A DNA stretch of 52,756 bases, taken from NCBI GenBank assembly GCA_021741155.1, contig JAIOYP010000027.1:1-52756 (forward strand). The letters run 5' to 3'. Positions 16,827 to 26,704 of the stretch are shown here, piece after piece. The notes beneath the pieces are model-generated. The model saw nothing but the letters and a program-made list of their open reading frames with translations, did not search any database and was not told the origin of the DNA. Numbering within the stretch: the first letter of the stretch is position 1; each line of letters starts with the position of its first letter. Position numbers and translations under genes: made by a program. This DNA is from Flavobacteriales bacterium. GTDB lineage: Bacteria; Bacteroidota; Bacteroidia; UBA10329.

Positions 16827-17714
16827 TCAATATGGTGTAAAGGAAGTGGTATCCTTTTTCAATGTTGGAACTATACTGAGAACTGGAATATCGGAGAAAT
16901 TAATAACCTCCTGAGCCGCAGAACCGATGAAATAATCGGTAAAGTCCTGCTCTTGCTGTGTCATAATCATAATCAAATCTCCCTTGGATTTGTTCGCATA
17001 ATCAATAATACTTTCAGCCAAAGTCTGACTTCCTTTCGTATCGCGAACTATTTCCGCAGCGCAATCAACTCCTTGTTCCGTGATATACTTTTTCACTTGA
17101 TCTAACTGACGAGTCAAGCGGTTCACGATAAATTCATCATTGGTCATCAGAACAGAAACTACACGAATAGTAGACCCAAAACGCTTCGCAAATTCTACAG
17201 CTTTAGCAACTTTCTCTTTCGTTTCTTTTGTAAGATCCAAAGGCAGAACAATATTCTGGCATCCTTTGCGGTGATGTTTTCCTTTAATAGTGATAACCGC
17301 TTTATGCGATTCCCGAACCACACGAAGTGCATTTGAACCGATAAAACGCTTTTTCAAGGTGCTACTACCAGCAGTTCCCATCACAATAAATTCCGCATTA
17401 ATCACATCAGCCGTATTCACAATCTGATCGTAAATCTTGCCATGAACCTGAATCGGATGAAGCGTTACTCCATATTCTGCATTTTTCTCTTCGATGAATT
17501 CCGCCAACTTGGCCTTAGCACGCTTCTCAAACTCAACTTTATCAACCTCGTCAAAAAGCTTACTCAAGGAGAACTCATCGCTCACCACATTTAAAATATG
17601 GATTTCACTATTAAAAACCTTGGATAGGCTAACGGCCTGCTCCAATGCCACAATGGACTGTTCGGAATAGTCTACAGGCACTAAGATTGTTCCGGGTTTG
17701 TCTTGATTATTCAT
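16827..17714 (-). CDS. Universal stress protein, double UspA domain (paralog)
   Basis: 295 aa. The first UspA domain has MGTAGSSTLKKRFIGSNALRV, the G-x2-G-x9-G-S nucleotide motif. The second domain ends MIMTQQEQDFTDYFIGSAAQEVINFSDIPVLSIVP and, like its neighbour, has no such motif. The two proteins share the pattern MTxQExxxTxxxxGxxAQ. First gene of the minus-strand pair. The 38 bases separating it from the divergent phosphorylase gene contain, on the minus strand, TAACTTCG, one mismatch from the -7 consensus. Confidence 0.92.
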   Translation of the reverse strand: MNNQDKPGTILVPVDYSEQSIVALEQAVSLSKVFNSEIHILNVVSDEFSLSKLFDEVDKVEFEKRAKAKLAEFIEEKNAEYGVTLHPIQVHGKIYDQIVNTADVINAEFIVMGTAGSSTLKKRFIGSNALRVVRESHKAVITIKGKHHRKGCQNIVLPLDLTKETKEKVAKAVEFAKRFGSTIRVVSVLMTNDEFIVNRLTRQLDQVKKYITEQGVDCAAEIVRDTKGSQTLAESIIDYANKSKGDLIMIMTQQEQDFTDYFIGSAAQEVINFSDIPVLSIVPTLKKDTTSFTPY

Positions 17715-17752
17715 AGATTTGATTTTGCGGCTGCGAAGTTAAGAATTTGAAA

Positions 17753-18628
17753 ATGGAAAGGATAGCAGAATCAGAACTCGTTTTGAATAGTGATGGAAGC
17801 ATTTATCATCTTAATCTTCATCCAGAAGATATTGCCGACACAATCATCCTTGTAGGCGATCAAGACCGGGTTGGAAAAATATCAAAACACTTCGATGTTG
17901 TTGAGTTTCGTGGTCAAAAGCGGGAGTTTGTAACGCATACAGGTAGAATCGGTTCTAAACGACTAACGGTTCTTTCTACAGGAATTGGAACCGATAATAT
18001 CGACATCGTTGTCAATGAATTGGATGCGTTGGTGAATATCAATCTCAAAACCAGAACAGCTAATCCTGAACTTAAAAGTCTCAATTTGATTCGCTTGGGT
18101 ACCAGCGGATCATTGCAAGAAGATCTGCCGGTTGACAGTTTTCTCCTTTCAACTCACGGAATCGGGTTCGATGGCGTATTCAATTATTATGAAAAGGCTG
18201 GCGAGATTGAAGATACGGAACTTACGGATGCTTTTATGGCACAAACAGATTGGAAATCAATCTTTCCGCGACCATACATTGTAAAAGGATCAGAAACGCT
18301 TTTCAATTTATTGAAAGACGGAACTGAGCACGGAATGACCGCAACTGCCAATGGATTTTATGGTCCACAAGGCCGACAATTACGCTTGAAACCAACTGTT
18401 CCTGATTTGAATGAGCGCTTGAGCAAATTCAATTATCAAGGACAGCGGATTACCAATTTTGAGATGGAAACCTCTGCCCTCTTTGGTCTTGGAAAAGCGC
18501 TTGGACATGAGTGTGCCACAGTCTGCGCCATCATCGCCAATCGATTTAGAAAAGAATACAGCAAAAATCACGACCGAACGGTTGAACAACTCATCTCCTT
18601 TGTGGTTGATAGAGTTACGTCAAAATGA
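17753..18628 (+). CDS. Nucleoside phosphorylase (uridine phosphorylase-like)
   Basis: 291 aa from the ATG at 17753; a TTG at 17747 is a less likely start. Phosphorolysis of a nucleoside to base and ribose-1-phosphate. DTIILVGDQDRVGKISKHF corresponds to the family's phosphate-binding entry, LSTGIGTDNIDIVVNELDAL to the ribose/phosphate region, and NFEMETSALFGLGKALGH contains the EME motif that contacts ribose. RLGTSGSLQEDLPVDS is the G-T-S-G loop. The substrate (uridine or purine) cannot be fixed from the sequence. Its stop overlaps the bshA start by ATGA, indicating translational coupling. Confidence 0.9.
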   Translation: MERIAESELVLNSDGSIYHLNLHPEDIADTIILVGDQDRVGKISKHFDVVEFRGQKREFVTHTGRIGSKRLTVLSTGIGTDNIDIVVNELDALVNINLKTRTANPELKSLNLIRLGTSGSLQEDLPVDSFLLSTHGIGFDGVFNYYEKAGEIEDTELTDAFMAQTDWKSIFPRPYIVKGSETLFNLLKDGTEHGMTATANGFYGPQGRQLRLKPTVPDLNERLSKFNYQGQRITNFEMETSALFGLGKALGHECATVCAIIANRFRKEYSKNHDRTVEQLISFVVDRVTSK

Positions 18629-19758
18629 GAATAGGAATTGTTTGTTATCCCACCTTTGGTGGAAGTGGCGTTGTAGCTACCGAGCTCGGAAAAGAGCTAG
18701 CGCTGAAGGGGCATCAAGTCCATTTCATTAGCTACGATTTACCCGTAAGATTTGATAAATTACTCACGAATCTTCATTATCACGAAGTTCGAGTGAGTGA
18801 CTATCCGCTGTTTGATTACCAGCCTTATGAATTGGTTTTAGCAAGCCGAATTGTAGATGTGGTGAAGCATGAAGGCTTGGATATTCTTCATGTTCATTAT
18901 GCCATTCCGCATGCTTCCGCGGCTTACATGGCGCAGCAAATCTTGAAAACCGAAGGAATTTACATGCCTTTTGTGACAACGCTGCACGGCACGGATATTA
19001 CCCTTGTAGGAAAAGACGAATCCTTTGAACCCGACATCACATTTGCTATTAATCAATCGGATGCCGTAACGGCCGTATCAGATAGTTTGAAGGCTGATAC
19101 TTACAAGCATTTCAACGTAAAACGTGAGATTGAGGTCATTCCCAACTTCATCGATTTGAAGCGTTACCAAGGATGTTCGACTGATGGTGTTTTGAAGGCG
19201 TTTGCTCCAAAAGGAGAGCGTTTGCTACTTCACACTTCCAACTTTCGTCCGGTTAAACGTGTGGAAGATGTGGTTGAAGTATTTTCAAAGGTTAGAAAGG
19301 TAATTCCAAGCAAGTTATTGCTTGCTGGTGATGGTCCAGAAAGACCAAAAATTGAAGCTTTGTGCCGAAAACTGGGTACATGTGATGACGTTCACTTTCT
19401 CGGGAAACTGAAAAATATCGAAGAAGTTTATTCGGTTGCTGACTTGTTTCTACTTCCTTCAGAAACCGAGAGCTTCGGTTTAGCTGCTTTGGAGGCAATG
19501 GCATCACGCGTTCCTGTTATTTCATCCAACACCGGTGGAATTCCTGAAATCAACGAAATTGGAGTCACTGGTTTCCTAAGCAACGTTGGCGACACGGACG
19601 AAATGGCCGCAAACGCCCTAAAACTCCTAAAAGACGAAGCACTTCTTTCCAAGTTTAGAGAAGCGGCCTATCAAAAAGCAAAACAGTTCAGTGAAGATTC
19701 GATTATTCCAATCTATGAGAATCTGTATGAACGGGTTCTTGCAGGCGTAGCCAAATAG
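18625..19758 (+). CDS. bshA: BshA, N-acetyl-glucosaminyl L-malate synthase
   Basis: 377 aa, GT4 fold. Joins GlcNAc from UDP-GlcNAc to L-malate, the first step of bacillithiol synthesis. Typical BshA start [64 protein letters not shown], and the UDP-sugar binding [23 protein letters not shown] (about 276-298) with the E-x7-E pattern. Translationally coupled to the phosphorylase gene before it. The other bacillithiol genes (bshB, bshC) are not in this window. Confidence 0.95.
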   Translation: MRIGIVCYPTFGGSGVVATELGKELALKGHQVHFISYDLPVRFDKLLTNLHYHEVRVSDYPLFDYQPYELVLASRIVDVVKHEGLDILHVHYAIPHASAAYMAQQILKTEGIYMPFVTTLHGTDITLVGKDESFEPDITFAINQSDAVTAVSDSLKADTYKHFNVKREIEVIPNFIDLKRYQGCSTDGVLKAFAPKGERLLLHTSNFRPVKRVEDVVEVFSKVRKVIPSKLLLAGDGPERPKIEALCRKLGTCDDVHFLGKLKNIEEVYSVADLFLLPSETESFGLAALEAMASRVPVISSNTGGIPEINEIGVTGFLSNVGDTDEMAANALKLLKDEALLSKFREAAYQKAKQFSEDSIIPIYENLYERVLAGVAK

Positions 19759-19761
19759 TAT

Positions 19762-21870
19762 CTATTGCCCTGGGTGATAAATTCGCTCGGCAGTCTTGTA
19801 AATCTCTTCCTTATTCAAGGTCATCGGCTTTGTCTTTTGCTTTGACCAAAGTTCCATCTGATCATTGTAATGTGGGCTATCAGCATGTGTTGATGTTCCA
19901 AACGCATTTATGCTACCGATTGTAGGATTTCCATCAGTATCAAAATCAACAAGAATGATGTACGACTCTCCAACAAAGGTTTTCAGCAATCCTTTCTTGT
20001 AAGGTTTGGTGATGTTTGCCGCCAAAACTTCTGGCGCACCTCCAACTCCAATCTCCTTGTCGCCACGAACGTGTTTTTGAACATCACCCAATCGAACCTG
20101 CAACGTGCCGAAGTGCTTTTTCATATGCTTGGTTGCCTTTCTTATTGCATCAACATATTGTTCCTCTGTCAACACGTTCGTATGATAACTCAATCCTTTC
20201 GACATAACTAAATGCATAATATTGTTAAAGGCAAAAACTAGCAAGGCAGCATTCATATCATCTTCGTCCGCAACATGGTCCCAAGCACGAATAACCTTAA
20301 ATGATTCAATTAGATCAGGATATTTATTTGCATCAATACTATCCAGCATCCACATGTTACTGATGTTGTAACCCCTCATTTCTTCGTTGTATTTCCGGTC
20401 GTATTTCATGGTCTTGAAATCTTCCCAAGTCATTTTATCGAACCCAGAAATGAGTTCGTGCGCCCGAATTGTTCGATTGTTAATCTTAGTTTCATCCTGA
20501 TACCCAAAGGTTGGATTGAAATCGGATGCTCTTAAGTTCTCATCTTCTGCAGTAGCAAAAAAAGGAGTTCCATTCGTGTTGAATAGATAACCAGCTTCTG
20601 GATTGACGTAGCGTGGAAGTTCTGAGAACGGGTGAAACTTCTCATCCCAAAGTGTTTTTGAAGTATTTCCAGGAAGCACATCCAGCCAGTTGTAGCTTTT
20701 ATCGCGATAACCGAACTGCCCCAAGCTGACGTATTGAATGTTCCCCTCACCATCAGCATAAATGTTGTTTGTTCCAGCAAAATGATTGCTGGCCAAGGCA
20801 TCATTGTATTCCTTCAGATTGGTGGCCTTATTCATATGATACAACTGTTCGGTTCCAGCAATATCCATATTTGCCGGAAAGCGAATGGCATAATACCCAT
20901 CCTTGTTTTTAATTACTGTTCCTTGTTTGCTGATGTAGAACTTCTTGGTTACAGGAATACGGATTGGCCCCACCTTCACTTTCACCTTAACCTTGTATGG
21001 TTTTAACTCCTCGTAACCATCGTCAAACTTGTATTGCAACTTTTTCTTCGGATGCATTTCCAACTTATAGACATCACAAAGATCTGGATGATTGAGCGTG
21101 GCAGCCCATCCCAAATGCTCATTCACGCCATGGAAGATATTGGCGCCTCCAGGAAAAGTTCCTCCCAAGATGTTTAGACCTTCTTCACTCACCAAATGTG
21201 CCTCATACCAAGAGAAAAGTCCTTCTAACGGCTGATGCGAATTGATAGCCAAATACGTATGTCCATTTGCCGTCTTATTCTTATTGAACGCAAACGCATT
21301 GGAACCATCAGGCAAGTTTCCTTTGTACGTGAGATTTCGCTCGTGCAGTAGAATTGACCGCGTAAAAATTTGCTGTATTTCTATATAAACGCTGGTAAGA
21401 AATACCAACGTAAGTGTGTTGCATTTAACCACATCCTTTGATGTAATTGGAAACAATCCCTTCCTTAAAATTTGATCCGTGTGTGTTTGCGCAAAACGGT
21501 TTATGCCTTCGGCATATGCATCAAGGTATTTGAGGTAATCCGCTGAAAATGTAGAATCAAACCGCTTTTCAACTTCATCAGAAACCCGCGTGATTTTCCC
21601 CATGAAATCAAGCATGGCTCCATTCTTTCCAGTTACTTCGCCCAGTCTTCCGTTGGCGGCCAATAAGAGGTGTTGAACGGTTTTAAAATCATCTTCGCAG
21701 GTTGCCCAAGCAAGTCCGTAAGCAACATCGGCATCAGTCTTTCCAAAAATGTGCGGCACGCCCCACGTATCTCGGACTATTTCAACATTGGCAGTGGTAA
21801 TCTGTGCTTGTGATTTGAGACTGACAAGCAACATGAGCCCCAAAAGGAGGCTCGAAATACTGAATTTCAT
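19762..21870 (-). CDS. Penicillin acylase-family amidohydrolase
   Basis: 702 aa with signal peptide (MKFSISSLLLGLMLLVSLKSQAQ), so periplasmic. Ntn-hydrolase of the PF01804 family: VEIVRDTWGVPHIFGKTDADVAYGLAWATCEDDF is the alpha-chain start, and the DGSNAF motif at residue 190 supplies the Ser that becomes the beta-chain N-terminus and nucleophile after self-cleavage. HQPLEGLFSWYEAHL and GGTFPGGANIFHGVNEHLGWA follow. Family members cleave amide bonds of penicillins or acyl-homoserine lactones; the true substrate is unknown. It ends 3 bases past bshA on the opposite strand. Confidence 0.92.
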   Translation of the reverse strand: MKFSISSLLLGLMLLVSLKSQAQITTANVEIVRDTWGVPHIFGKTDADVAYGLAWATCEDDFKTVQHLLLAANGRLGEVTGKNGAMLDFMGKITRVSDEVEKRFDSTFSADYLKYLDAYAEGINRFAQTHTDQILRKGLFPITSKDVVKCNTLTLVFLTSVYIEIQQIFTRSILLHERNLTYKGNLPDGSNAFAFNKNKTANGHTYLAINSHQPLEGLFSWYEAHLVSEEGLNILGGTFPGGANIFHGVNEHLGWAATLNHPDLCDVYKLEMHPKKKLQYKFDDGYEELKPYKVKVKVKVGPIRIPVTKKFYISKQGTVIKNKDGYYAIRFPANMDIAGTEQLYHMNKATNLKEYNDALASNHFAGTNNIYADGEGNIQYVSLGQFGYRDKSYNWLDVLPGNTSKTLWDEKFHPFSELPRYVNPEAGYLFNTNGTPFFATAEDENLRASDFNPTFGYQDETKINNRTIRAHELISGFDKMTWEDFKTMKYDRKYNEEMRGYNISNMWMLDSIDANKYPDLIESFKVIRAWDHVADEDDMNAALLVFAFNNIMHLVMSKGLSYHTNVLTEEQYVDAIRKATKHMKKHFGTLQVRLGDVQKHVRGDKEIGVGGAPEVLAANITKPYKKGLLKTFVGESYIILVDFDTDGNPTIGSINAFGTSTHADSPHYNDQMELWSKQKTKPMTLNKEEIYKTAERIYHPGQ

Positions 21871-22016
21871 TTACGTAAGAATTAGGGTTGGTTCACTGTA
21901 ACAGCGATACTGCTAAAATAGTATGCGCGCATCCTAATTTCCAAGAAATTGTTCGGAAATTAACGGTTAAGAAACATAGTTAACAACCGCATGGCCTTGT
22001 GGAAAAATCCTTTCGC

Positions 22017-25000
22017 TTACTTCCCTCGCCAAATGGCGATTCGTTCTCCTAGTCCTCCGATGAAGGCAAGAAGTTTGCTTAATGCATCGAAATAGAGGGT
22101 GAGCATTAAGAAGATGGACATGAACCAGATAACCATTAGGTTAGCCCAATACGTATCGACATACTGGCCAAATACTGGTTTGCGTGGCGCAAAGAAATGT
22201 GAGCGAAGCATGGAACTTCCCATTGGATCTTGATAGATTGGATGCAGGCGCTGAATCAACTTTCCATCTCGCTCAATGATTCGGTAAAAATCTGAGCTGT
22301 TCTGCACCAAATCACCCAAGTTCTCATTGTAATAATCATCGCGCAGCTGATTGAAGAGTTCGCGTTCTTCATCGGTCTTTATCTTCGATGAAATCAATTT
22401 ATCCTTGGCAGAATCCGTAGCATTTCTTCTCTTCACGTAATTGCGAGAAAGTTTGTCTAGATGAACCTTCACTTCTTCTAGCACCTCAACAGAAATGTTT
22501 TCAATTGTCAATTTGTCCATTTGAGCAAATTGAACCTCTGTATTGAACAAATTCTCCTTGGCTAATTCGTTTCTGATTAGTGCCAAATCGTGTTCCTTCT
22601 TTTCTAGATCAACCTGCTCTTCTACTAGCAACGAACCAAGATTGATTATGCGCTTTTTCATTTCAGGAATCCAATAATCCTTTCTGAATGTAGCTTGACT
22701 TATTTCCTTCTCGTATTCGAAAATATCTTTCTGATAAGCGTTGTTCTTAAACTGATGAACAGCAAGTGCTTCGTACGCCCATTTGGAAGCCATAATCTCT
22801 CCAGTAATCGGCACATATTCATCCGAAGAAAAACCAGGGTTCAGCTTATCAAACTTCACAATTACACCACTCAAAAGAAGCTGAGGAATGATGAGGAACG
22901 GAATAAGAATGTAGATGGTAACGGCATTTCTGAAGCTGGCCGAAATGTTAAGTCCCAACATATTGGCAAAGCATGCGGTAGAAAACAGCACAAGAAAATA
23001 CGCCATATTCATTCCGTGAATTTCAAGAATGGCGTTCCCAATAAGTACAAACGTGAGCGTTTGCACCAGAGAGATGAAGAACATGATGATAATCTTCGAA
23101 ACGAGATAACTGGAACGACTTAGGTTGAGGAACTTCTCCCGTTTCAGAATCTTTCTATCCTTGATAATCTCCTCAGCACTCACCGTTAAACCAAAAAAGA
23201 GTGCCACTACCACACACATAAACATGTAGGCTGGAATGTTGTCGTTCTCTCTAAATAGGTAACCGACCTCATCATTGGCATAATACCGAATGAGCAAAGC
23301 CAAGATAACTGCCAGAACTGGCGTCTCTAAAAAGTTGATAAGCATGTACTGCACATCCGCTAGCTTGGAGCGAACGTCACGCGTAATAAACACCGAAAAC
23401 TGCGCTAAACGCGATGGAATACTGGAGCCTTTCGGAATAGAATCGCTTTCTGCTTCTACATCTGACAATTCGGCCTCCATCTTTCCGGAAGTCAGGAACT
23501 TTTCATTCCATTCTGTTGGACGAACCTTACGCTTTTGGGTCAATTGCCCGTATTCGTCCAATACCTTTCCTTCGATAATGTTGAACACCTGCTCGGGATT
23601 CACGTTACCGCAGTTGTAGCATTCCACATCTTCGCTAGTCACATCATTAATCTGCGACTTGAAGTAGCCAATTGCCTCAATTGGGTTTCCGTAGTAAACA
23701 GGAAAACCGCCCGTATCAAGAATCATCAGCTTATCAAACATCTTGTAGATGTCTGAAGAAGGCTGGTGAATAACCACATAGACCAACTTGCCTTTAAGAG
23801 CCAATTCCTTCAAAAGGTCCATGATGTTCTCGCTATCGCGAGAAGAAAGACCTGAAGTAGGCTCATCTACGAATAAAACAGAAGGCTCACGTATAAGCTC
23901 AAGCGCAATATTCAGACGTTTACGCTGACCACCACTAATCTTCTTATTAAGCGGACTTCCGACCTTGAGATTTCGGATTTCATACAGACCAAGGCTTTTC
24001 AAAGTGGTCATAACCGCCTTGGTAATCTGATATTTGCTTAATCCGTCAAAACAGAGTTTGGCGTTGTAAAACAGATTCTCAAATACAGTTAAATCTTCGA
24101 TAAGAAGGTCATCCTGAGAGATGTAACCTATCAGTCCTTTAACTCGATCCGGTTCCGTGTAAATGTTTATGCCATTGATGTTTACCGCACCTTTTGTTGG
24201 AGCGGTAGTACCGTTGAGAATATTAAGCAAGGTTGATTTTCCAGCACCGCTGGCTCCCATTACGCCAAGTAACTGACCTGATTCCTCACGGGTAGAAAGA
24301 CGATGCAATCCTTGCTTTCCTCCAGGGAAATAAAACTCAATGTCCTTTACCTCAAATACCAGACTTTGATCCACACTATCGCGCATGAATCGACCAACGA
24401 TGTCGCTGTAATAGATGGGCGCAATACCCGAAGTTCTGATAGACGAACCAGGAGAAAGGATATTTACGCGATTGGCACGAACTGGCTGACCGTTTATAAA
24501 AAGTGTTTCGCTTCCAAAATATCGGAAGACATACAGTCCAACACTACCTACGTTAAGTACACGAATTTCGCCATGGAACGCTTCCGAGTAAATATGAAAA
24601 GCTCGGTCCATGTCCGAAACTTTACGACTATTGACTACGAGAATATTCTCAGAATCCTGCTCATCCTGAGCATTAGCCTTTACAAAATGAAGACAGCGGA
24701 GGAATTCCTTCTCATCAATATTAAACGAATCAGAAACGGTGTTTACGAAATCGAGCTCTTGTCCGTCTATAGTACCTTCGGAATTGACAAATTCCAACAA
24801 ACGGAACAATACAATGACCTTCTGCTTCTGAGTAAGCTCAGAATTGATGGCCATACAAATCTTTAGAATCTTAACCGAACTTCTCGAAATCCGCTTTTTC
24901 TTCTTTTCGTCCTCCTCGTCTGGCCCTCCGTGGTACTCGACAAAATAGTTATCGAATACGAGTAGATACTGCTCTACCAGTTCTTTATTGAGTTGAAGCT

Positions 25001-25103
25001 CTAGAAAAACCTTTACAACCTTCCTCCCGTTCTCCGAGAAGCTATCGTCCTTGGCTACCAAGGCGAAAAGTTGCATTAAGGCTCTTAATATTCGTTCACT
25101 CAT
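22017..25103 (-). CDS. ABCG-type transporter fused to TerB-like and FHA-like N-terminal regions
   Basis: 1028 aa. Order: an all-helical acidic region resembling TerB (1-145), an FHA-like beta region (about 155-235, with LFINGQPVRANRVNILSPGSSIRTS), an ABC ATPase (250-480: Walker A GASGAGKST at 283-291, signature ISGGQ at 389-393, Walker B VLFVDEP at 409-415), a linker with CYNCGN, then an ABC-2 type permease with about six helices and a large charged extracytoplasmic loop between them. A half-transporter of the White/ABCG layout; substrate unknown. The start lies only 7 bases past the T run of a predicted terminator, so expression may depend on read-through. Confidence 0.88.
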   Translation of the reverse strand: MSERILRALMQLFALVAKDDSFSENGRKVVKVFLELQLNKELVEQYLLVFDNYFVEYHGGPDEEDEKKKKRISRSSVKILKICMAINSELTQKQKVIVLFRLLEFVNSEGTIDGQELDFVNTVSDSFNIDEKEFLRCLHFVKANAQDEQDSENILVVNSRKVSDMDRAFHIYSEAFHGEIRVLNVGSVGLYVFRYFGSETLFINGQPVRANRVNILSPGSSIRTSGIAPIYYSDIVGRFMRDSVDQSLVFEVKDIEFYFPGGKQGLHRLSTREESGQLLGVMGASGAGKSTLLNILNGTTAPTKGAVNINGINIYTEPDRVKGLIGYISQDDLLIEDLTVFENLFYNAKLCFDGLSKYQITKAVMTTLKSLGLYEIRNLKVGSPLNKKISGGQRKRLNIALELIREPSVLFVDEPTSGLSSRDSENIMDLLKELALKGKLVYVVIHQPSSDIYKMFDKLMILDTGGFPVYYGNPIEAIGYFKSQINDVTSEDVECYNCGNVNPEQVFNIIEGKVLDEYGQLTQKRKVRPTEWNEKFLTSGKMEAELSDVEAESDSIPKGSSIPSRLAQFSVFITRDVRSKLADVQYMLINFLETPVLAVILALLIRYYANDEVGYLFRENDNIPAYMFMCVVVALFFGLTVSAEEIIKDRKILKREKFLNLSRSSYLVSKIIIMFFISLVQTLTFVLIGNAILEIHGMNMAYFLVLFSTACFANMLGLNISASFRNAVTIYILIPFLIIPQLLLSGVIVKFDKLNPGFSSDEYVPITGEIMASKWAYEALAVHQFKNNAYQKDIFEYEKEISQATFRKDYWIPEMKKRIINLGSLLVEEQVDLEKKEHDLALIRNELAKENLFNTEVQFAQMDKLTIENISVEVLEEVKVHLDKLSRNYVKRRNATDSAKDKLISSKIKTDEERELFNQLRDDYYNENLGDLVQNSSDFYRIIERDGKLIQRLHPIYQDPMGSSMLRSHFFAPRKPVFGQYVDTYWANLMVIWFMSIFLMLTLYFDALSKLLAFIGGLGERIAIWRGK

Positions 25104-25110
25104 TTGCTAT

Positions 25111-25152
25111 AAAAAAGAAAAGGCATCCCTACAACGCTGTAGGAATGCCTTT
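25111..25152 (-). terminator. Terminator between the 25175 gene and the ABC gene
   Basis: A 14-base stem (25119-25132 with 25139-25152, one mismatch) with a 6-base loop; on the minus strand it is followed by CTTTTTT. It ends 8 bases before the ABC transporter start codon, so it is either an attenuator or a terminator overlapping that gene's translation start region. Confidence 0.85.
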
Positions 25153-25174
25153 GGTTACGCGAATTGCGTATTAT

Positions 25175-25603
25175 CTATTGCTTAAATCCGATTATCAGGG
25201 TAGCACAACCAGACATCGTGTTTGCGGAGTTCAGTTTTGCTTCAATGGTACAATCAACCGTTGAACCGAATTCAAAATCCCAGTAAGGCGTGTTCTTATA
25301 CTCGCTGCTTGCAAACAATTGGTTGTGGTCTTCATCGTAAATCTCGAAAATGAGGTTTCCGTCTGTAAATCCGCTGCAACCAGCTATTCTGTAAGTACTT
25401 CCTCCGTAGAAGGTTGCTCTAAATTCTGCAACCTGATCGCCATTGAGAAGTGCGCGGTAAGACTGTCCGTCAGAAATGTAATTCGCAGTTACGTTCTCTG
25501 AACAAATCTTTGCAATGGAATCGCACTGTGCAGAAGCGTTTCCAACATAGGCCAATCCCATAATAAGGGCAGCCGAAAGTATTCTTAGTGTCTTCGTTCT
25601 CAT
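25175..25603 (-). CDS. Small exported protein of unknown function
   Basis: 142 aa. Signal peptide MRTKTLRILSAALIMGLAYVGNASAQ, then a beta-rich mature part with six cysteines, two of them in CDSIAKIC. Segments such as YRALLNGDQVAEFRATFYGG and FEIYDEDHNQLFASSEYKN suggest a small jelly-roll or Ig-like fold. I do not recognise the family. It overlaps the stop of the 25603-26511 lipoprotein gene by one base (TAATG), so the two are translationally coupled. Confidence 0.75.
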   Translation of the reverse strand: MRTKTLRILSAALIMGLAYVGNASAQCDSIAKICSENVTANYISDGQSYRALLNGDQVAEFRATFYGGSTYRIAGCSGFTDGNLIFEIYDEDHNQLFASSEYKNTPYWDFEFGSTVDCTIEAKLNSANTMSGCATLIIGFKQ

Positions 25604-26511
25604 TATTGGCCTACTATTTTGTTTCTAATTTTCGCCACCTTATCAGCAATTGCTTTTAGGTGCTCTGGTGTAATAACAACAACCGTTTTACTATTAATCT
25701 TGGTAGTCTTTTTTGCTACATCTACCGTAGATTTCTCATACGTGTATTGAATATCGATGGCATCAAAATCGTACGCCAATTCAATCAAATCATCAACCAA
25801 TACATCGTACTCTGGTTGATTGTAATACTGCGTTAGCATTTTAACGATGTTGTTTAGCGTGTACTTCTGCTCACCAATACGGTTAATTACGTCTTGATTC
25901 TTGTCTTTAACCGCAATCTGTGTAGAGAAATAAAGCGTCTCAATCCAACCACCGGCAAGAATAAGTGCACCAACGTTCATTCTATCGTTGTCTTTTAGGA
26001 AGGCATCTGAGCTTCTGTAAGCAACTGCAACCAAATTAAGCATGGAATCACGCTTACCAAAGTTGTTTTCAAATCGCTTGATGGTATTCTGATCAAATGC
26101 GCCTGTAATACCCAACTCGTCCGAAAGCTTGTTGATGACACCTAAGTATTTAATGGCATCTTGGCTTTGATCGTAAATGGTTACGTAACCAACATCAGCA
26201 CCATAAACACCAAGGTTTAGTGCCTTTTGGTAGTTAGTAGCATAGGTGGTTACCTTTTTTGCATCGTTAAGGAATGACTTGTTGTAGTCTGCTCCAGACT
26301 TTTCAATCAGCAAGGCTGTTTGAATAGGAGATGGAATACTGAACATACTACCGCCAATGGTCATCAATTTGGTGGCGGAAGAATCTACCACTGCCACTCC
26401 TTCTCCATCGTCTTTCTTTACATCGGAAACGCAGCCTACCATGAAAATGGCAGCAAATGCCAACGCACTGCTATAGCCCATCCATCTGTTTACGTATTTA
26501 CTTTTTATCAT
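25603..26511 (-). CDS. Lipoprotein of unknown function
   Basis: 302 aa. The signal region ends in MVGC with Cys27, a lipobox. The mature protein is largely helical and charged (KKVTTYATNYQKALNLGVYGADVGYVTIYDQSQDAIKYLG...). It has no motif I can assign, though the general look, including ILAGGWIETLYFSTQIA, is that of a conserved Bacteroidota lipoprotein. First gene of a minus-strand unit with the 142-aa exported protein; the ABC transporter follows after a terminator. Confidence 0.75.
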   Translation of the reverse strand: MIKSKYVNRWMGYSSALAFAAIFMVGCVSDVKKDDGEGVAVVDSSATKLMTIGGSMFSIPSPIQTALLIEKSGADYNKSFLNDAKKVTTYATNYQKALNLGVYGADVGYVTIYDQSQDAIKYLGVINKLSDELGITGAFDQNTIKRFENNFGKRDSMLNLVAVAYRSSDAFLKDNDRMNVGALILAGGWIETLYFSTQIAVKDKNQDVINRIGEQKYTLNNIVKMLTQYYNQPEYDVLVDDLIELAYDFDAIDIQYTYEKSTVDVAKKTTKINSKTVVVITPEHLKAIADKVAKIRNKIVGQ

Positions 26512-26704
26512 GACCTACTTCTGGTTAATATGGTTCGCAAGTAACGAAAATTAGAACGAACAGACAACGAATTCCAATGTCTCAAAACCCTCAGTTTTAA
26601 AGGTATTATTGACAAGATTCTGGAATAAGTTAGCTTGTTTTTCTAATCTCATTGATGCCGTCTTACTCGAATTGGGGGGAATTGGTTACAAAAATGAAAG
26701 GGAA

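Noticed and set aside
21961..22010. DnaA-box-like TTTTCCACA and a 15-base match to 8822-8836 (inverted)
   Set aside because: A single box with no cluster is not an origin; one shared 15-mer between two places is expected by chance in 52 kb.
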